A DNA stretch of 64,000 nucleotides from NCBI GenBank assembly GCA_019321725.1, contig JAGSPU010001569.1, forward strand, positions 1,178,001 through 1,242,000. The letters run 5' to 3'. Each line of letters begins with the position of its first letter. Position 1 is the first letter of the stretch. This DNA comes from Paulownia fortunei (lineage: Eukaryota; Streptophyta; Magnoliopsida; Lamiales; Paulowniaceae). This document shows, piece after piece, positions 1-11,200 of this stretch. The position numbers and the translations under genes are program-made. The notes under the pieces were generated by a model. It was not told the origin of the DNA. It saw only the letters and a list, made by a program, of their open reading frames with translations, and did no database searches.

Positions 1-317
1 GAGATGAAATATCATTTTGTAATAAAGAATCCAAATTAATTTTTTTTAGGGCATGTAAGAAACTGCAATAAAAACAAACTAATGTTCACTTTTTCTTCTA
101 AGATATTAATTATAGAGTTTAGGGACCTCAAATACCGTTTGTGAAAATTTTTGTTACATATTTTCATTTCCCTTGATATTCATTTATACCAATTCCCACT
201 TACTTCTCAACATTTTTTTGACTTATTACAGGATAATTTAATCGAAAATATGATATATTATCCATAACTTTTAATGTTTCGTAAAATATTGAGAACTTAA
301 AAACTTTTGGATCCTCA

Positions 318-686
318 ACTGTTAGGGAGTGTTAACTATTCGAATCGAAATTGAAAATTCGATACACATCGAAATCAAATCGAGAATTCAATTTTAATTT
401 TTATGAAAAATCGGTATTCGATTTTGTTTTGATTCTTGGTTTACTGAATACCAAAATATTATTTTATATATTTTTATATTTAAGTTTTATATTCATATTT
501 TATATCATTTTGTTTGTACACTATTTTTATATTATTACTTTCCAAAATTAAAAAATAAACTTACAATTTTAATATTTAATTTTTTAATCATAATTTATTT
601 ATAAAAAATTAATTTACCAAAATACCGAATGAATTACCAAAAAAAAAAAAAAAATAACCACAACCCTATACAGTTACACCTGGTTG
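318..686. mobile_element. MITE-like insertion
   Basis: The other two array units run straight from 'cctcaa' or 'cctca' into 'ttgatgc' (about 12,088 and 23,730). Here about 370 bp intervenes. The inserted sequence begins with 'gttagggagtgttaac', is rich in 'tcgaatcgaaa' motifs and ends with 'ataccgaatgaattacc', an A-run and 'acaaccctatacagttac'. The rough inverted pairing of TCGAAT/CCGAAT motifs and the absence from sister units suggest a non-autonomous DNA transposon. A clear target duplication was not found. It resembles the element at about 3,290-3,665. Confidence 0.45.
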
Positions 687-890
687 ATGCTAAAGTGATG
701 CTCTATATATGCACACGTAAAAAGCATTAAAGTGATACCTTATTTTTGCACTCGTTAAAATGTTAAAGAGATGCACTATATTTGCGTACATCAAAATACT
801 GTACTATAAAAGAATTAATGTTACTAATGATATTTCAATATTTTTAACATATTAAAGCATTTGCGCCTTAGCCGAACTAAAACAAAAATT

Positions 891-1890
891 CAAGTGTTGG
901 TGTGGAAGCACGGAAAATGACTGCAAACCCTGAAACCCATGCCTGGAGGAGACAAACAATTCTATTTTGACAGTTCTATTATCATCGGGACAGACACCTC
1001 CGGTCCTTAGTCGATATAACAACATTTATCCTATACTCAAGTAAATTGAAGGACCTGCAACTTATACGTACTAGAACTTCACAGGAATTTGTTGTAAGTA
1101 ATTCCAAACTTTTTTCGTAAATTCTATCAATGATTAATGGAGTTTCTGTCCAATTGTTTCTGAACTAAGAAAAGTGTTGAGATGTTCTTGTTGCTACGTC
1201 GAGGAGGCAGAAGCTGTTGAAGCAATGATGATAATATCATCTTCTGAAGCATGCAATAATAGTAGGCCACTATCATTCCATCGAAAGTTGATAGGGCAGA
1301 AATTTGAATGATGCGTCGCCGGCACAAGGGCCGTGCGATCCGTCGAGTTATCATGAATCATCGCAGCAACGGGCGGAGCCCATGTCGACCTTTTATCTAA
1401 TAAATGCATTCCTTCCAAAAGTCGGGGTTTGTTGCACGTATTAGCTTTAAAATTACTACGATTATCCGAGTAGCAGGTACCATCAAACAACTATAACTGA
1501 TTTAATGAGTCATTCGCACTTTCACGATTTGAATTAGTTCATACTTACACATGCATGGCTTAATCTTTGAGACAAGCATATTTGAAAGAGGGACAGAGAC
1601 TGCAAACCCCTTCAAAAGGAGTGGAAGCCCATTTGCTGGATAATATTAGTGAAAATAACTCCTCAAAAAGCAATGAGAAGGCAGACGATAAGTAGTTTCT
1701 CTTGGACGGGACACAATGATGATCAACCAAAGGTAATTTAACCTATGTACGTACATGCATTTTCTGCTTCAAGTGATTTGATGGTCTTTATATCCGTATT
1801 ATTTAACTCGCCTAGTTAACGTCTCCATTATTATGTTAGCATGGCAGCAGAATAAAAAATCGAATTTTCGTGTGGAAGCAGGGAAAGAGA
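891..1890 (+). pseudogene. Relic exons 5-7 of an MBD-like gene
   Basis: Four blocks recall the gene at 7,761-10,298: an exon-7 piece (891-951), an exon 5 (974-1,084), an exon 6 split by about 320 bp of foreign sequence (1,197-1,250 and 1,575-1,733), and another exon-7 start (1,839-1,890). Exon 5 keeps an open frame of 37 codons reading FYYHRDR..LRSL....FILYSSK, but its donor has become CAG|GA instead of CAG|GT. No exons 1-4 are present and exon 6 carries an in-frame stop. These losses exceed small indel noise, so this is a degraded copy. The intervening 1,250-1,570 is of unknown origin. Confidence 0.75.
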
Positions 1891-2097
1891 CTGCAAGGCG
1901 CACAAAACCTGCACTGCACTTGTTTGAAATATACTAACTTACGATTTTCAAGAGCAAGAAGTCTTAGTCAAAGATTAAATTTAGGTTACTAATATTACCG
2001 GCAAGTTGGAAAATAGTTAGAGGCAGATTGAAGCCTCTAGATATTTTCTTGTGTTAGGATAAATATATAGCATTTCGTAATTTTTAATTGAGCCAAA

Positions 2098-2449
2098 TGC
2101 CAAGGACCGGACAATTCCGCTTTCACACGGTGCCCATGCTGCGCCCTGACCTCTCAAAGGCTAGTCAAATCTAAAGGGACAATAACTGATTTCGCTCTGC
2201 CTTGGACTCATAAAGGGGAACGAGTCCAGAACCCGACCAAATTGTATAGGGATGAACAAGTCTTTTCTTCAACGTCAAGTCCAAAACTAGCGACAAACTC
2301 CCCGAATCAATTGGGTCGGCATGCCTAACTCCAAAAAGTTTGCATAAATCTCCCACAACTCCTGATGTGGAACCTTTTCCAACATATACATTTCAACTCT
2401 TTCAACTAGTACTGCCTACGATAGATATGGTCACGATCGGGTCGTGACA
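2098..2449. mobile_element. Solo LTR-like insertion, TG...CA ends
   Basis: The 352-bp element starts TGCCAAGGACCGG, ends GGGTCGTGACA and is flanked on both sides by CAAA (2,094-2,097 and 2,450-2,453). The duplicated sister sequence at about 28,708-28,720 reads 'gagccaaagctcc', with a single CAAA and no insert. The uninterrupted empty site plus TG/CA termini plus a short target duplication are what a solo LTR (or a TRIM-type element) leaves. The 4-bp duplication is shorter than the usual 5 bp, perhaps through base loss. No internal retroviral genes are present. Confidence 0.75.
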
Positions 2450-3289
2450 CAAAGCTCCAATTATGTCACCAAAGTGCTAGTCAAGAATTTAAAAATGAGG
2501 CATTTTGTGACTCAAAATATTGATCCATTATGTAACGTGATCCATAAAGGCCAATATGCTAAGTTTAAAAAGTCAATTCCAAAGATGAATAAAAAAAATT
2601 AATATCAATAACCCAAGTCTACATGGCCTGCAAGTCGATAAAGCCCATTGAGGCCCTAATATCCAAGCTTATGAAAATCTTCTAATTTATATTATAAATA
2701 TCAACAATCCTCGTAAGTAAAAATACGCAATTAATTATGTATATATATGCTTTCAAATTTTTTGATTTGCATCTATTTATTTCATATCTGACTTGAATAT
2801 TAAAGAATCTTCTCTCTGACAAACCCCAGAAATTCTAACGACTTTTTATTACGCAAATATATGATCCATCTTACAATGAATATTCTGAATGAATGCTATA
2901 TTATATATGAGGAGTGATACCATCAAATTAGTTCATCTAAAAATTCCAACAGTGAGATTATCGAATGATATACTTTGTTCTGGTCAACTAGTGCTGTCCA
3001 TAAGTTAAGTCTTAATTTCTTTGTGGCATAAACATAAGTCTACAGCGAAGAACCATTAGAGAGATAAACCAAGAATGATAATTTGGATGTTGTTGACTCA
3101 TGAATTGAAATGACAGTCACAAAAAAGAGAATGCAAAACTATTTTTTCAAGGTGGGCTGTAAATAAAAGTTACTTGTTAAAAGCCACAGGTTGTAAATAA
3201 GTTCAGCATTAGCAGATTTGGATCTTTCTAATGGCTCTCACTGTAAATAAAGTTTCTACATATCCGTATATAAACACATAAATAAGTTG

Positions 3290-3665
3290 GGGTGTTTATT
3301 GGCCAAATCGAATTGAACCAAATTGAGAGTTTGGGGGGTCAAAATCATAAATCGAATATCGAACCGAATTATCAGTCAAGTTCAGTTATAACCATTTTAT
3401 TTTTTTTTTGATTAGATTTTTCAACAAATTGATTTTTTAAATAAAATAATAAATATATAAATATATTTTTTATTTTTGAGTTTTAGTTTGTGTGAATAAA
3501 AAAAATAAAAAAGTATAAAAATAAACAATATGTATAAATATATTATATCAAAATTATAATTCAATTTTCAAGGTTCGATTAATCAAAACCAAATTGAAAA
3601 TCAAAAATTTTAAAAATAAAAAATTGAAAACCGCCGAATTAACCAAATTATTAGCACAGCTATGG
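3290..3665. mobile_element. Old MITE-like element
   Basis: The segment begins 'ggggtgtttattggccaaatcg' and ends 'ccgccgaattaaccaaattattagcac', with an AT-rich core. The ends are rough inverted complements built from CGAATTGAACC / GGTTCGATTAAT type motifs, as in common plant MITEs. The same element, more decayed, is at about 14,345-14,650 in unit II, so it predates the duplication. No clean target duplication can be seen. Confidence 0.35.
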
Positions 3666-4082
3666 TCCCTACCTATTTCTACATAAATGAAGATTATTGA
3701 CGACATGCACATGTATACTAACACATACACCAATATATTAATATAACATATACATATATGTATGTCTGCAATATCACACATGCATAACTGAACAATGATC
3801 GCATATATGCACGAACATTTGAAAATATTGTATGTTAAACATATTATTTTATCATAGACTTCGTGAATTAAACCATCATGTTAATTTGGTATCCACAATT
3901 TTTGTAAGCTAATTTTGAGAAAAGATTAGAAATAGATTTGAGCATAGAGAAACTTCGAGAAAAAAATTGGAAGTTTTTACGTCACTTTAAGTATAGCCAT
4001 ATCACATTCTGGAAACTTCAGAAAAAAAAAAAAGAATTGGTAATTTTATGTACTTTTCAATATGGCCAGAGAAACTTCATAA

Positions 4083-4330
4083 AAATAAATTGGTAATTTT
4101 TACGTCTTTGTTGGGTAGGATATAACATGATTGATATGAAATATAATAAGTCATATGATATAAATCGATATAATAATAAATTTTATGTATACAGTTTTAG
4201 ATTGTAAGAATGATATGTGAATAACAAATGTAATCTATTTATGTACATTATAGAATAAATGAGTGTGATATTGAAATATTACCAAAATAACCTTATTAAA
4301 GACCGACCAATTTTTTAACACAGTAATTTT
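4083..4330. other. AT-rich block present only in unit I
   Basis: The sequence from 'ttgggtaggatataacatg' to about 'cttattaaagaccgaccaa' interrupts what is otherwise repeat shared with unit II (15,000-15,300). It may be an insertion in unit I or a deletion in unit II. I see no terminal repeats that decide this and no coding sequence. Confidence 0.3.
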
Positions 4331-6239
4331 TTCTTTCTCCTTTCTCTTTTCTTCTTCTTCCCAGTTAGATTCTTCATCTCCTTGCCATTAACCAGATGTA
4401 GGCTTTAGAGCTTTAACATTTTCAATTTCTTGTTTTGGCTCCTTCTCATCTGAGATAAACTCCGAGTGGTCTTCTTCCACATAATTCCCTTTTTAGCCTT
4501 TGATCAAGTTCATTGTACTTTCTTGCACAAGCCCTTTTTAGCTGCGGTTTCATACTCGTGAGACGGAGCACACCAACCACTAGGTTGCAATTTAGTTATT
4601 TGGAAGAAGAGGGCAAATTTTGTAAATCCAATTGATTTTGAGGGACAAAGTAGATAATTTATTTTTACTTAAATTGGTGGGCTTATGAAATTATTGATTC
4701 CACCCGATTGGGCTGAATTCATATTCAATAAATAATAACCAAATTTTGAAATAGTTCTGGACTTTGAGTTATTAATTGGGTCTCAATCCATAAAAGTAAA
4801 CATTTGCTCGGCCTGAGTTATTTAGTAAATATGGGCTAATTTACAAAGTAAACTGGCCCTTTAAGTATGTTACCCTTTCAACACACTAAAAAAAAAAAAA
4901 TTTCCATCCAATCTGATGTAGCAAAAAGACGTGAAAATTTAAGATTCAATTTATAAAAGCATTTACATCCTAAAAATATGTATGCCATTTATCAAATTTA
5001 TCTGTGCTTCCCCCTCTTAATCAGAAGAAAAATAAGAAGGGCAACCTCATAATACTAGATTTATTAGATTGAGAATTAAGCATATATCTACATCCCCATA
5101 TGTTATGAGATTTATTTTTTGTAAGTGCAGCTTCATCAATTATTTGTCAATTAGTTACAGTATAATTAATATGTTGAACTTAATTAGTACATTGCCTTGT
5201 TAATTTGGTATCCACAGTCCATGTAGCATACTTTTTAGAAATATTACAAATAGCTATGAAAATATTAGAAATAGCTATGTGTTAGATTCTAAATAATTGG
5301 TTTATTTAGCTAGTGGCCAACAGAAAGGGATTGGGGCAAGGAAATTTTTTGACAAAATTTGTGATTTTTCACCATCTTAACTATAATTAACAAATTAAAA
5401 ATTCAAATAATGTAATATGCTACTTTATAATTAAAAAAAGGCCCTCCAATTTGATGTAGTAAAAGGAATATTTACAATTTTTATTCAATTTATATAAGAC
5501 CTACTCACATCCTAAAAACTAAAATTATAATTTATTTGAATCCTCTCTAGCTCCCTTCCTTCCTCACTCTCTCTCACAAATGAGGGAAAAAAATATGTAA
5601 GGTAAACACAACCACAGATAAAAGGAGATATTTACATGCACGCACGTAAATAAGGTCTTTCCATGTCCATATGCAAATAAACAATATTGGCGGCTCACAC
5701 GTGTATGCAGCAGATACATATACTTGCTTTCGCATCCGTACATAATTATATAAACAAAGGCAATACGTCAGTTATAATAATATAAATAAAAATAATATAT
5801 CCGGAGTGTAACTATATAAACAAAGATAAATGTCCATTTATAACTAGAGAAGTTTGACACATTTTTATTTGACATGATATTTAAGGGTATATTTTATCTC
5901 TTTTAAATTTGTCTCTCCTCCACTTCTCATGCCAATAGCTTTGTTTCTAAAGGAGGCACTTGGTGATAATATTACACATAGTATATGCAAATTATTGCTA
6001 GATGAACTTATTGAAAATGAAGGGAGATGGAATGTGTTGTAGGATTCCATGTAATATAAAAAATGAACTTGTTATTTATTTGAATTCTCTATGGCCCCCT
6101 TCGTTTCTCACCCTCCCTCACAAAGTGAGAAGAAAATAAGGAAGGTAAATATAATCGTAGATTGAGATTGTGGAAATATGAAGGTGCACACATGTAAATA
6201 AAGTTCTTGCATGTCCATAAGACTCACAAGTGTATGCTA

Positions 6240-6475
6240 ATACATATACTTGCTTCTGTGCCCGCATATAATTATATTAATAAAGACAAAACGTCCGTAC
6301 ATAATTATATCAATAAAAATAGCATATGTGTACATAACTATATAAACAAAGACAACATATCCGTATATAATTATGTAAATAACGACAACATGTTCGTGCA
6401 TAACTATAAAAATAAACATAATATCCATACATAATTATGTAAATAACGACAATATGTCCATATATAAATAGAAAA
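6240..6475. repeat. 33-bp minisatellite, unit I copy
   Basis: About seven imperfect copies of a 33-bp unit resembling 'acataattatataaataa' plus 'agacaacatatccgt' lie head to tail. Because the period is a multiple of three, open frames through it read as an 11-residue repeat of the VHNYINKDNIS type, which is a by-product and not a gene. A looser version lies at about 5,740-5,840. The homologous array in unit II is at 18,360-18,605. Confidence 0.75.
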
Positions 6476-7657
6476 AGCTTTATACATTTTTATTTGTTAT
6501 GATATATAAAGGTATACTTGCTCTCTTTTTTAACTCGCTCCTCTTCTTATGCCAATAGCTTTGTTTCAAAAGGAGGCACCTTTTGATAATAGTAAACATA
6601 TTGCAGTATATGCAAATTATCACTGGATGAATTGGTTGAAAATGGAGGGAGCTGGAATGTGTTGTAGAAATCCATACAATATAAAATGAGTGAATAGTGT
6701 AACATTGTACAATGTGCATAAGTAACATTCGTTGAAAACTTTATAGTCATTGTTTTCTATGACTACATTCCCATTGCCTATTTTACTTAAAATTTCTTAA
6801 ACTCTTCTAAATATTGCAATTAAAACATTAGACCTTCATGTTAAATTCATTCATAATTTAATAAACAAATCTATTAATAAGACTCCAAAAATAGTTAGTG
6901 ACATATTTTATGAGGCACGTAGATTAATAAATAGTTAAATAACATGTTGCCTTATTCTAAATTTCGTATATATATGTATTTATATTAATTCTTTTATGGA
7001 TTACAATTACATCCTGTATGGACATTTGTTATTTTATTAGAAATTGAATATTTTGAAAAACTTTTGGTGCCCTTTGCAATATAAAATTGAAAAAAAAAAT
7101 AAAAAAAAAAGAACTTGCAAACTGTTAAACCTCTATCTAAGACAACACCAACCCGTGTGTAAACTAATTAAGCGGGCTTAGAGAAATTTGCTTGATTCTT
7201 GTAATCCAATTACAACTTTTAATACAAGAGAAAAAAAAAATACGAATTTCTTTATTCGGGGCACATTTTGTTCAATTTGAGTGATATACTTTTCTAGTAA
7301 TAATCTGCCACACCCTAAACCTAAATACTGTATCTGAAATGTAGATTTACTGTTCCCTTTCCTTAAACGTACAAAAATGTTCAAATTCGATGCCATTAAA
7401 GGCATTCTGTTTTCTTGCATATCATTGTGATGCATATGTATGGTGAGTAAGTATTACAGTTCAAATGTCTGACATTTTTCTTCTTAAAAAGCAGAATTAC
7501 AAGAATCCAAATACATCTGGCTTTTATCACACAATCCACACCTCTTAAGAAACCATTTAAATCTTAATACCTAAAATCTCTTGTTCCCTTGTGCGCTCTC
7601 ATTAAAAGCATGAACATACAAATTCAAAATTTCTTGTCATATTTGCTCAGTGACATC

Positions 7658-7666
7658 TATATAAAT
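7658..7666 (+). promoter_or_regulatory. TATA box of MBD-like gene A
   Basis: TATATAAAT lies about 95 bp upstream of the ATG at 7,761. The same motif sits at the same spacing before the sister gene (19,926-19,934), and a TATATATAG lies about 95 bp before the divergent paralogue. Conservation of position across duplicates supports it as a real core promoter. Confidence 0.65.
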
Positions 7667-7760
7667 GAGCCCCTTCACAAATCATGTATTATATTCCAGA
7701 ACCCTCATACCATTCTGCATTTTTTGAGACATTAGTCTGTCTATACATATCTAAATCAGA

Positions 7761-10298
7761 ATGGCGTCTCACTTAGAGAAGAAAAATGATTATGAAACTA
7801 CTGAGGCGGCGGTTCAGCCAAATGTAGGTTCAGGTGAACAAGAGGATTCACAAAACCAAGAAGGGTCTCCCATTATTAAGGTAGCCTTGCTAAACTTGAT
7901 GATAACCAGCAGACCAGATATGACTGTATTGTTAGCTTTTTAGCATGTTATTGGTACATTTAAAATCCCATAATATTCTCTTTTTTGTAACAATTTTATT
8001 CCAATCCATGGCAGTGGTCACAAGAGTTTAACTGTTTTACCATCAATGGAGTACTGGCACCCATTCCGCTAACTAGTGTACCGCTGGAAACTGGATTAAA
8101 GGATGAGGTATGGTGCTTTTAATTTATATTCCATTTCTTACAAGAGAATTTTTATTTTTTATTTTTTTTATGCATGTATTCTGATTTTTTTTTTGTGTGT
8201 TTCTGGTTGTATATATACTTGATGTATGCATACAAGTTAACCCAAGAAATAAATGTATCTGCAGTCTCAAACTGGTACATGATAATTTTTGGTTATTTCA
8301 AAGACAACTCCATAAATTCATATGCAGATGGCCTATCATTTTTTGTATTTCTTTGGCATTTTGCGCTTGTCCTTAATGGAGAAACAAAAAGAACTTTAAA
8401 CAGTTTCAGTAATGCCACTATAATTTGCATTGCAGCAGCAACCAGAATCGAGCGGGGAAAGTTCAAGAAAAAGGGTGCGTGGATCTCCATCTACGGTTGT
8501 AGGGGCTACAGAGGCAAGGCTATAGTTCCTTTTTTTCCCTTTAATTACCTCAATCTCACAAGAAAATCATTTTTAGTCTTCAGGTGTTTGCGGACATGGT
8601 TTATCTCTGAAGTTCTCTGTTTTATACATGTTGCATACTTAGAACTTACCATGTCTTAACTGGAAGGGAAAAGATAGAAGTCAATTAATGGTGAATTAAA
8701 ATAGTACTCCTGTATAACTTAATCTAATTTCTTCATGAATCTGTATATGCACATAATTTATCAATCACGATCTCTTCTGCTTTCCATGTTTAAACTGTTT
8801 CACTAATATGAAGATGTTTTGTTCCACAGCAGCAGCAGCAATCAGCACCAAGCTTGGCAGAATCATCAAGCAAAAGAAAGCGTAGAACTGAAGGGAATGA
8901 GGAATTGTCTTTTAGACTTTTCAAGTTTCCAAAAGCCGGTGAACAATATCTCCTGGAGATCCATGAGGTATACCTCCAACTTCCAACCATGATTAATTAA
9001 TCAGTATGTGCTTTTGCATTTGTGTTCCCTGTATTTTATCTAACACTTGTTAATATATATAGCCCAAAACAGGTGTATTAGTCGATGCCACTTGATAGTG
9101 TATGAGCGCAACAAAAGATGGAAAGTGGGAGTATACGATCTTGCACCGGGAGACCATGTCGTGCTGCCAATGCTAGAAGACCGTACCCCTCCTATATTTC
9201 AAAAGAAATTTGAGTTTTCTTTGGAAGAGCGTCTCGTGGGATGGACATTGGAGAAGAGGAAACGAGGCAATGGGAAGGAGGATAAGGTACTTTTCTTGAT
9301 TTCATCATTAGACTTCTCAAATAGATAGTTAACATGACAAGCCTGTCTCCGACTAATTCAACGTTTCCACTAATACTCTATTTTGACAGTTTTATTATCA
9401 TCGGGACAGACAGTTCCGGTCCTTTGTCGAGACAGCAGCATTTATCCTATACTCAAGTAAATTGAAGGACCTGCAACTTGTGAGTACTGCTGAAACTTCA
9501 CAGGTACTCGTTGTAAGTAATTCCCAAATTTTTTTCTCATAAATTGTATCTAGAATCGATTTTTTCTCTCCAATTCTTGCTCTTTAACACCATCTGAACT
9601 AAGAAAAGGTTGCCATCTTCTTGTTGCTACGCGTAGGAGGCAGAAGCTGCTGAGGCAATGATCATAATATCGTCTTCTGAAGCATGCATTAACCTTGGGA
9701 GCTCAAATGATGGCACGTTGAAAGAGAATAAACACTCAGGTGCTGGTTCGGCAGCAGGGACAGAGACTGCAAACCCCTGCCCGGAGGAGAAAAAGAGTGG
9801 AAGCCCATTGCTGGATAGTATTAGTGAAAAAACACCTCAAAACAGCAACGAGAAGCCAGAAGACAGCAATTTCTCTTCGACAGAACCCACTAATGATCAA
9901 TCAAATGTGGCTCAAGGTACTCCAACCTATGTACATTTTCCACTCCCAAGTAATTTGATGGTCTTAATATTGATATTATTTAACTGGCTTAACTAACATG
10001 TCTCATTATTGTGTTAGCATGGCAGGAGAATGAAAATTCGATTTTCGGTGTGGAAGCAGGGAATGACACTGCAAGCCCCTGCTTGGAGGAGGGTAGGATT
10101 ACAGGACCAATTCAAGAGAATAGTAGCGAGGAGAAAGAGGAAAACCCCAATGAAATTGTGTGCGCTCCGGCGAGAGAAAAGACTGAAGCAGATGAAATAG
10201 AGAACGAATTTATGGATTACATTTGCGATATTTTTGAGGATGAAGCACCACAAAGTATGAATGAAATTTTAGGGGAGCCAAAACATGCCATTTCTTGA
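7761..10298 (+). CDS. MBD-like domain protein, copy A (nearly intact)
   Basis: Seven exons with GT-AG junctions: 7,761-7,880; 8,015-8,107; 8,830-8,967; 9,063-9,286; 9,390-9,503; 9,637-9,916; 10,018-10,298, stop TGA. They sum to about 416 residues once one base is restored near 9,074 (GTGTATT for GTGGTATT by comparison with copy 2). Exon 1 is acidic (MASHLEKKNDYE). Exon 3 has a glutamine run and a basic KRKRR stretch that could be a nuclear signal. Exons 4-5 end in GWTLEKRKRG, GKEDK and FYYHRDRQFRSF..TAAFILYS, which fits the C-terminal half of a methyl-CpG-binding fold. Exons 6-7 are acidic and low in complexity. MBD proteins read DNA methylation in the nucleus, but whether this one binds it is unknown. 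The family is otherwise unrecognised and appears only in this array. TATA box at 7,658. Confidence 0.7.
8436..8513 (+). other. Optional or relic exon 3a in gene A
   Basis: Inside intron 2, a 78-bp in-frame block follows 'tttgcattgcag' and encodes a Q-rich start, SSGESSRKRVRG and a short tail, ending GAG|GCAAGG. It parallels exon 3 (QQQQ..SSSKRKRRTEG). Its tail (STVVGATE) matches the region before FFRVFKF in the divergent paralogue. So it looks like the front half of a second exon 3. Use would need a GC donor. It is also present in the mosaic copy (24,378-24,455) and deleted from copy 2. Confidence 0.5.
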
Positions 10299-10774
10299 AT
10301 TTAATTGTAGCTAGTTTAATGTTCTTGGCATTTCCCCAACAATGTGGAAATTTGTAACTTCACTCAAGTTTAACTTTATTTTTTGTTCTACAAATTGTGT
10401 TTGTTGAATGGCACAAATTTTACAGGGTGAATTAATACAATAAACCATCTTTATAAGCCATAACGTTTAATAAGGGTAAGTGGTTAAATTAAAGTTATGA
10501 TAAGAATTTACAGTTCAATATTCGCCTTTTGACCATATAAGGTAAGTATTCATTTACCCACACATATATTCAATTATATATATGTATATACTATATGTGT
10601 ATATATCTTAAGGGCTTTAGTTACAAAGCTAATTGGTATGGAAACAATGCAATTAATCGAAAAGATAGAAATGGGTACGTAATTGTTGAATCAAGCAAAA
10701 CAAATGGGTCATGAACTATCAAATGTATAAATGAATTGATTTGTCGAATTTAGTTCAATTTTTATAAACTTGCT

Positions 10775-11200
10775 CTTAGCCCAAATTAATTGGATCATAT
10801 TGTGATGGATCGAGCCCAAATGAATTAGTGTAAGTAATATGGGCCAAAAAAGTGGGCCGAGAGATAAAAGACCAAAAGAAAGATTTTTCAATGGGCTGAA
10901 GGCCCGATAGTTCATAAATATTTCATTTTTCGCTATAAATACCCTCTTATTTTCATAATTAAAAGTTACGCATTCGATTAAACTTTAAACACTCTCTAAT
11001 TTCTGATTTAATTCACCTACGCCGCTTACTAACTTAAGCATCGGAGGGTATTTGTCGGGCAACTCCCGACACCCCTAACGCTAGTTCGTGACACAGGTAG
11101 CAACCCACCAGATTCGTAACCGATTAACGCTCCAACTCAGCAGCTGTCCAACTCGCCTAATCTATTACACGAAGGTGATTTTCAGATGAGGTACGAATAA
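10775..11200 (+). mobile_element. LTR retrotransposon remnant (LTR end)
   Basis: Unit II lacks this sequence: its 'gtcgaatttagttcaaattctgtaacttgctc' passes almost directly into the downstream shared block. The insert has a TATA-like 'gctataaatac', then 'taacttaagcatcggaggg', 'cgggcaactcccgacacc' and 'ttcgtgacacaggtagc', the layout of a plant Ty3/gypsy-type LTR R-U5 region. No gag or pol coding is present. Similar but shorter LTR-like pieces with 'aggccct' and 'tataaat' occur at about 2,635-2,735 and 13,735-13,835. Confidence 0.5.

Larger units (their letters stand above)
1..2640. repeat. Partial array unit 0
   Basis: Most of this stretch can be aligned by eye with two later places. Bases 60-320 and 660-880 (gene-free AT-rich sequence containing 'ttgatgctaaagtgatg') match about 11,900-12,260 and 23,150-23,890. 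Bases 1,885-2,560 match the 3' flank of the divergent gene at about 28,470-28,800. Between them lie relic exons of the MBD-like family. It is therefore the truncated left-hand member of a tandem segmental duplication. Boundaries are approximate because the comparison was visual. Bases 1-320 hold nothing else recognisable. Confidence 0.7.

Noticed and set aside
2171..2356. 61-codon open frame on the - strand
   Set aside because: It lies wholly inside the solo LTR-like insertion and matches no retroelement protein.
8174..8659. 161-codon open frame on the + strand
   Set aside because: It spans intron 2 and exon 3a of the MBD-like gene A in one unspliced frame. Its start is poly-T intron sequence and the coding block inside uses another frame.
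9063..9503. B3 or NAC DNA-binding domain for the array proteins
   Set aside because: The order of conserved residues does not fit either. The FYYHRD..FRSF pattern after GW..EKRKRG fits the MBD fold better.
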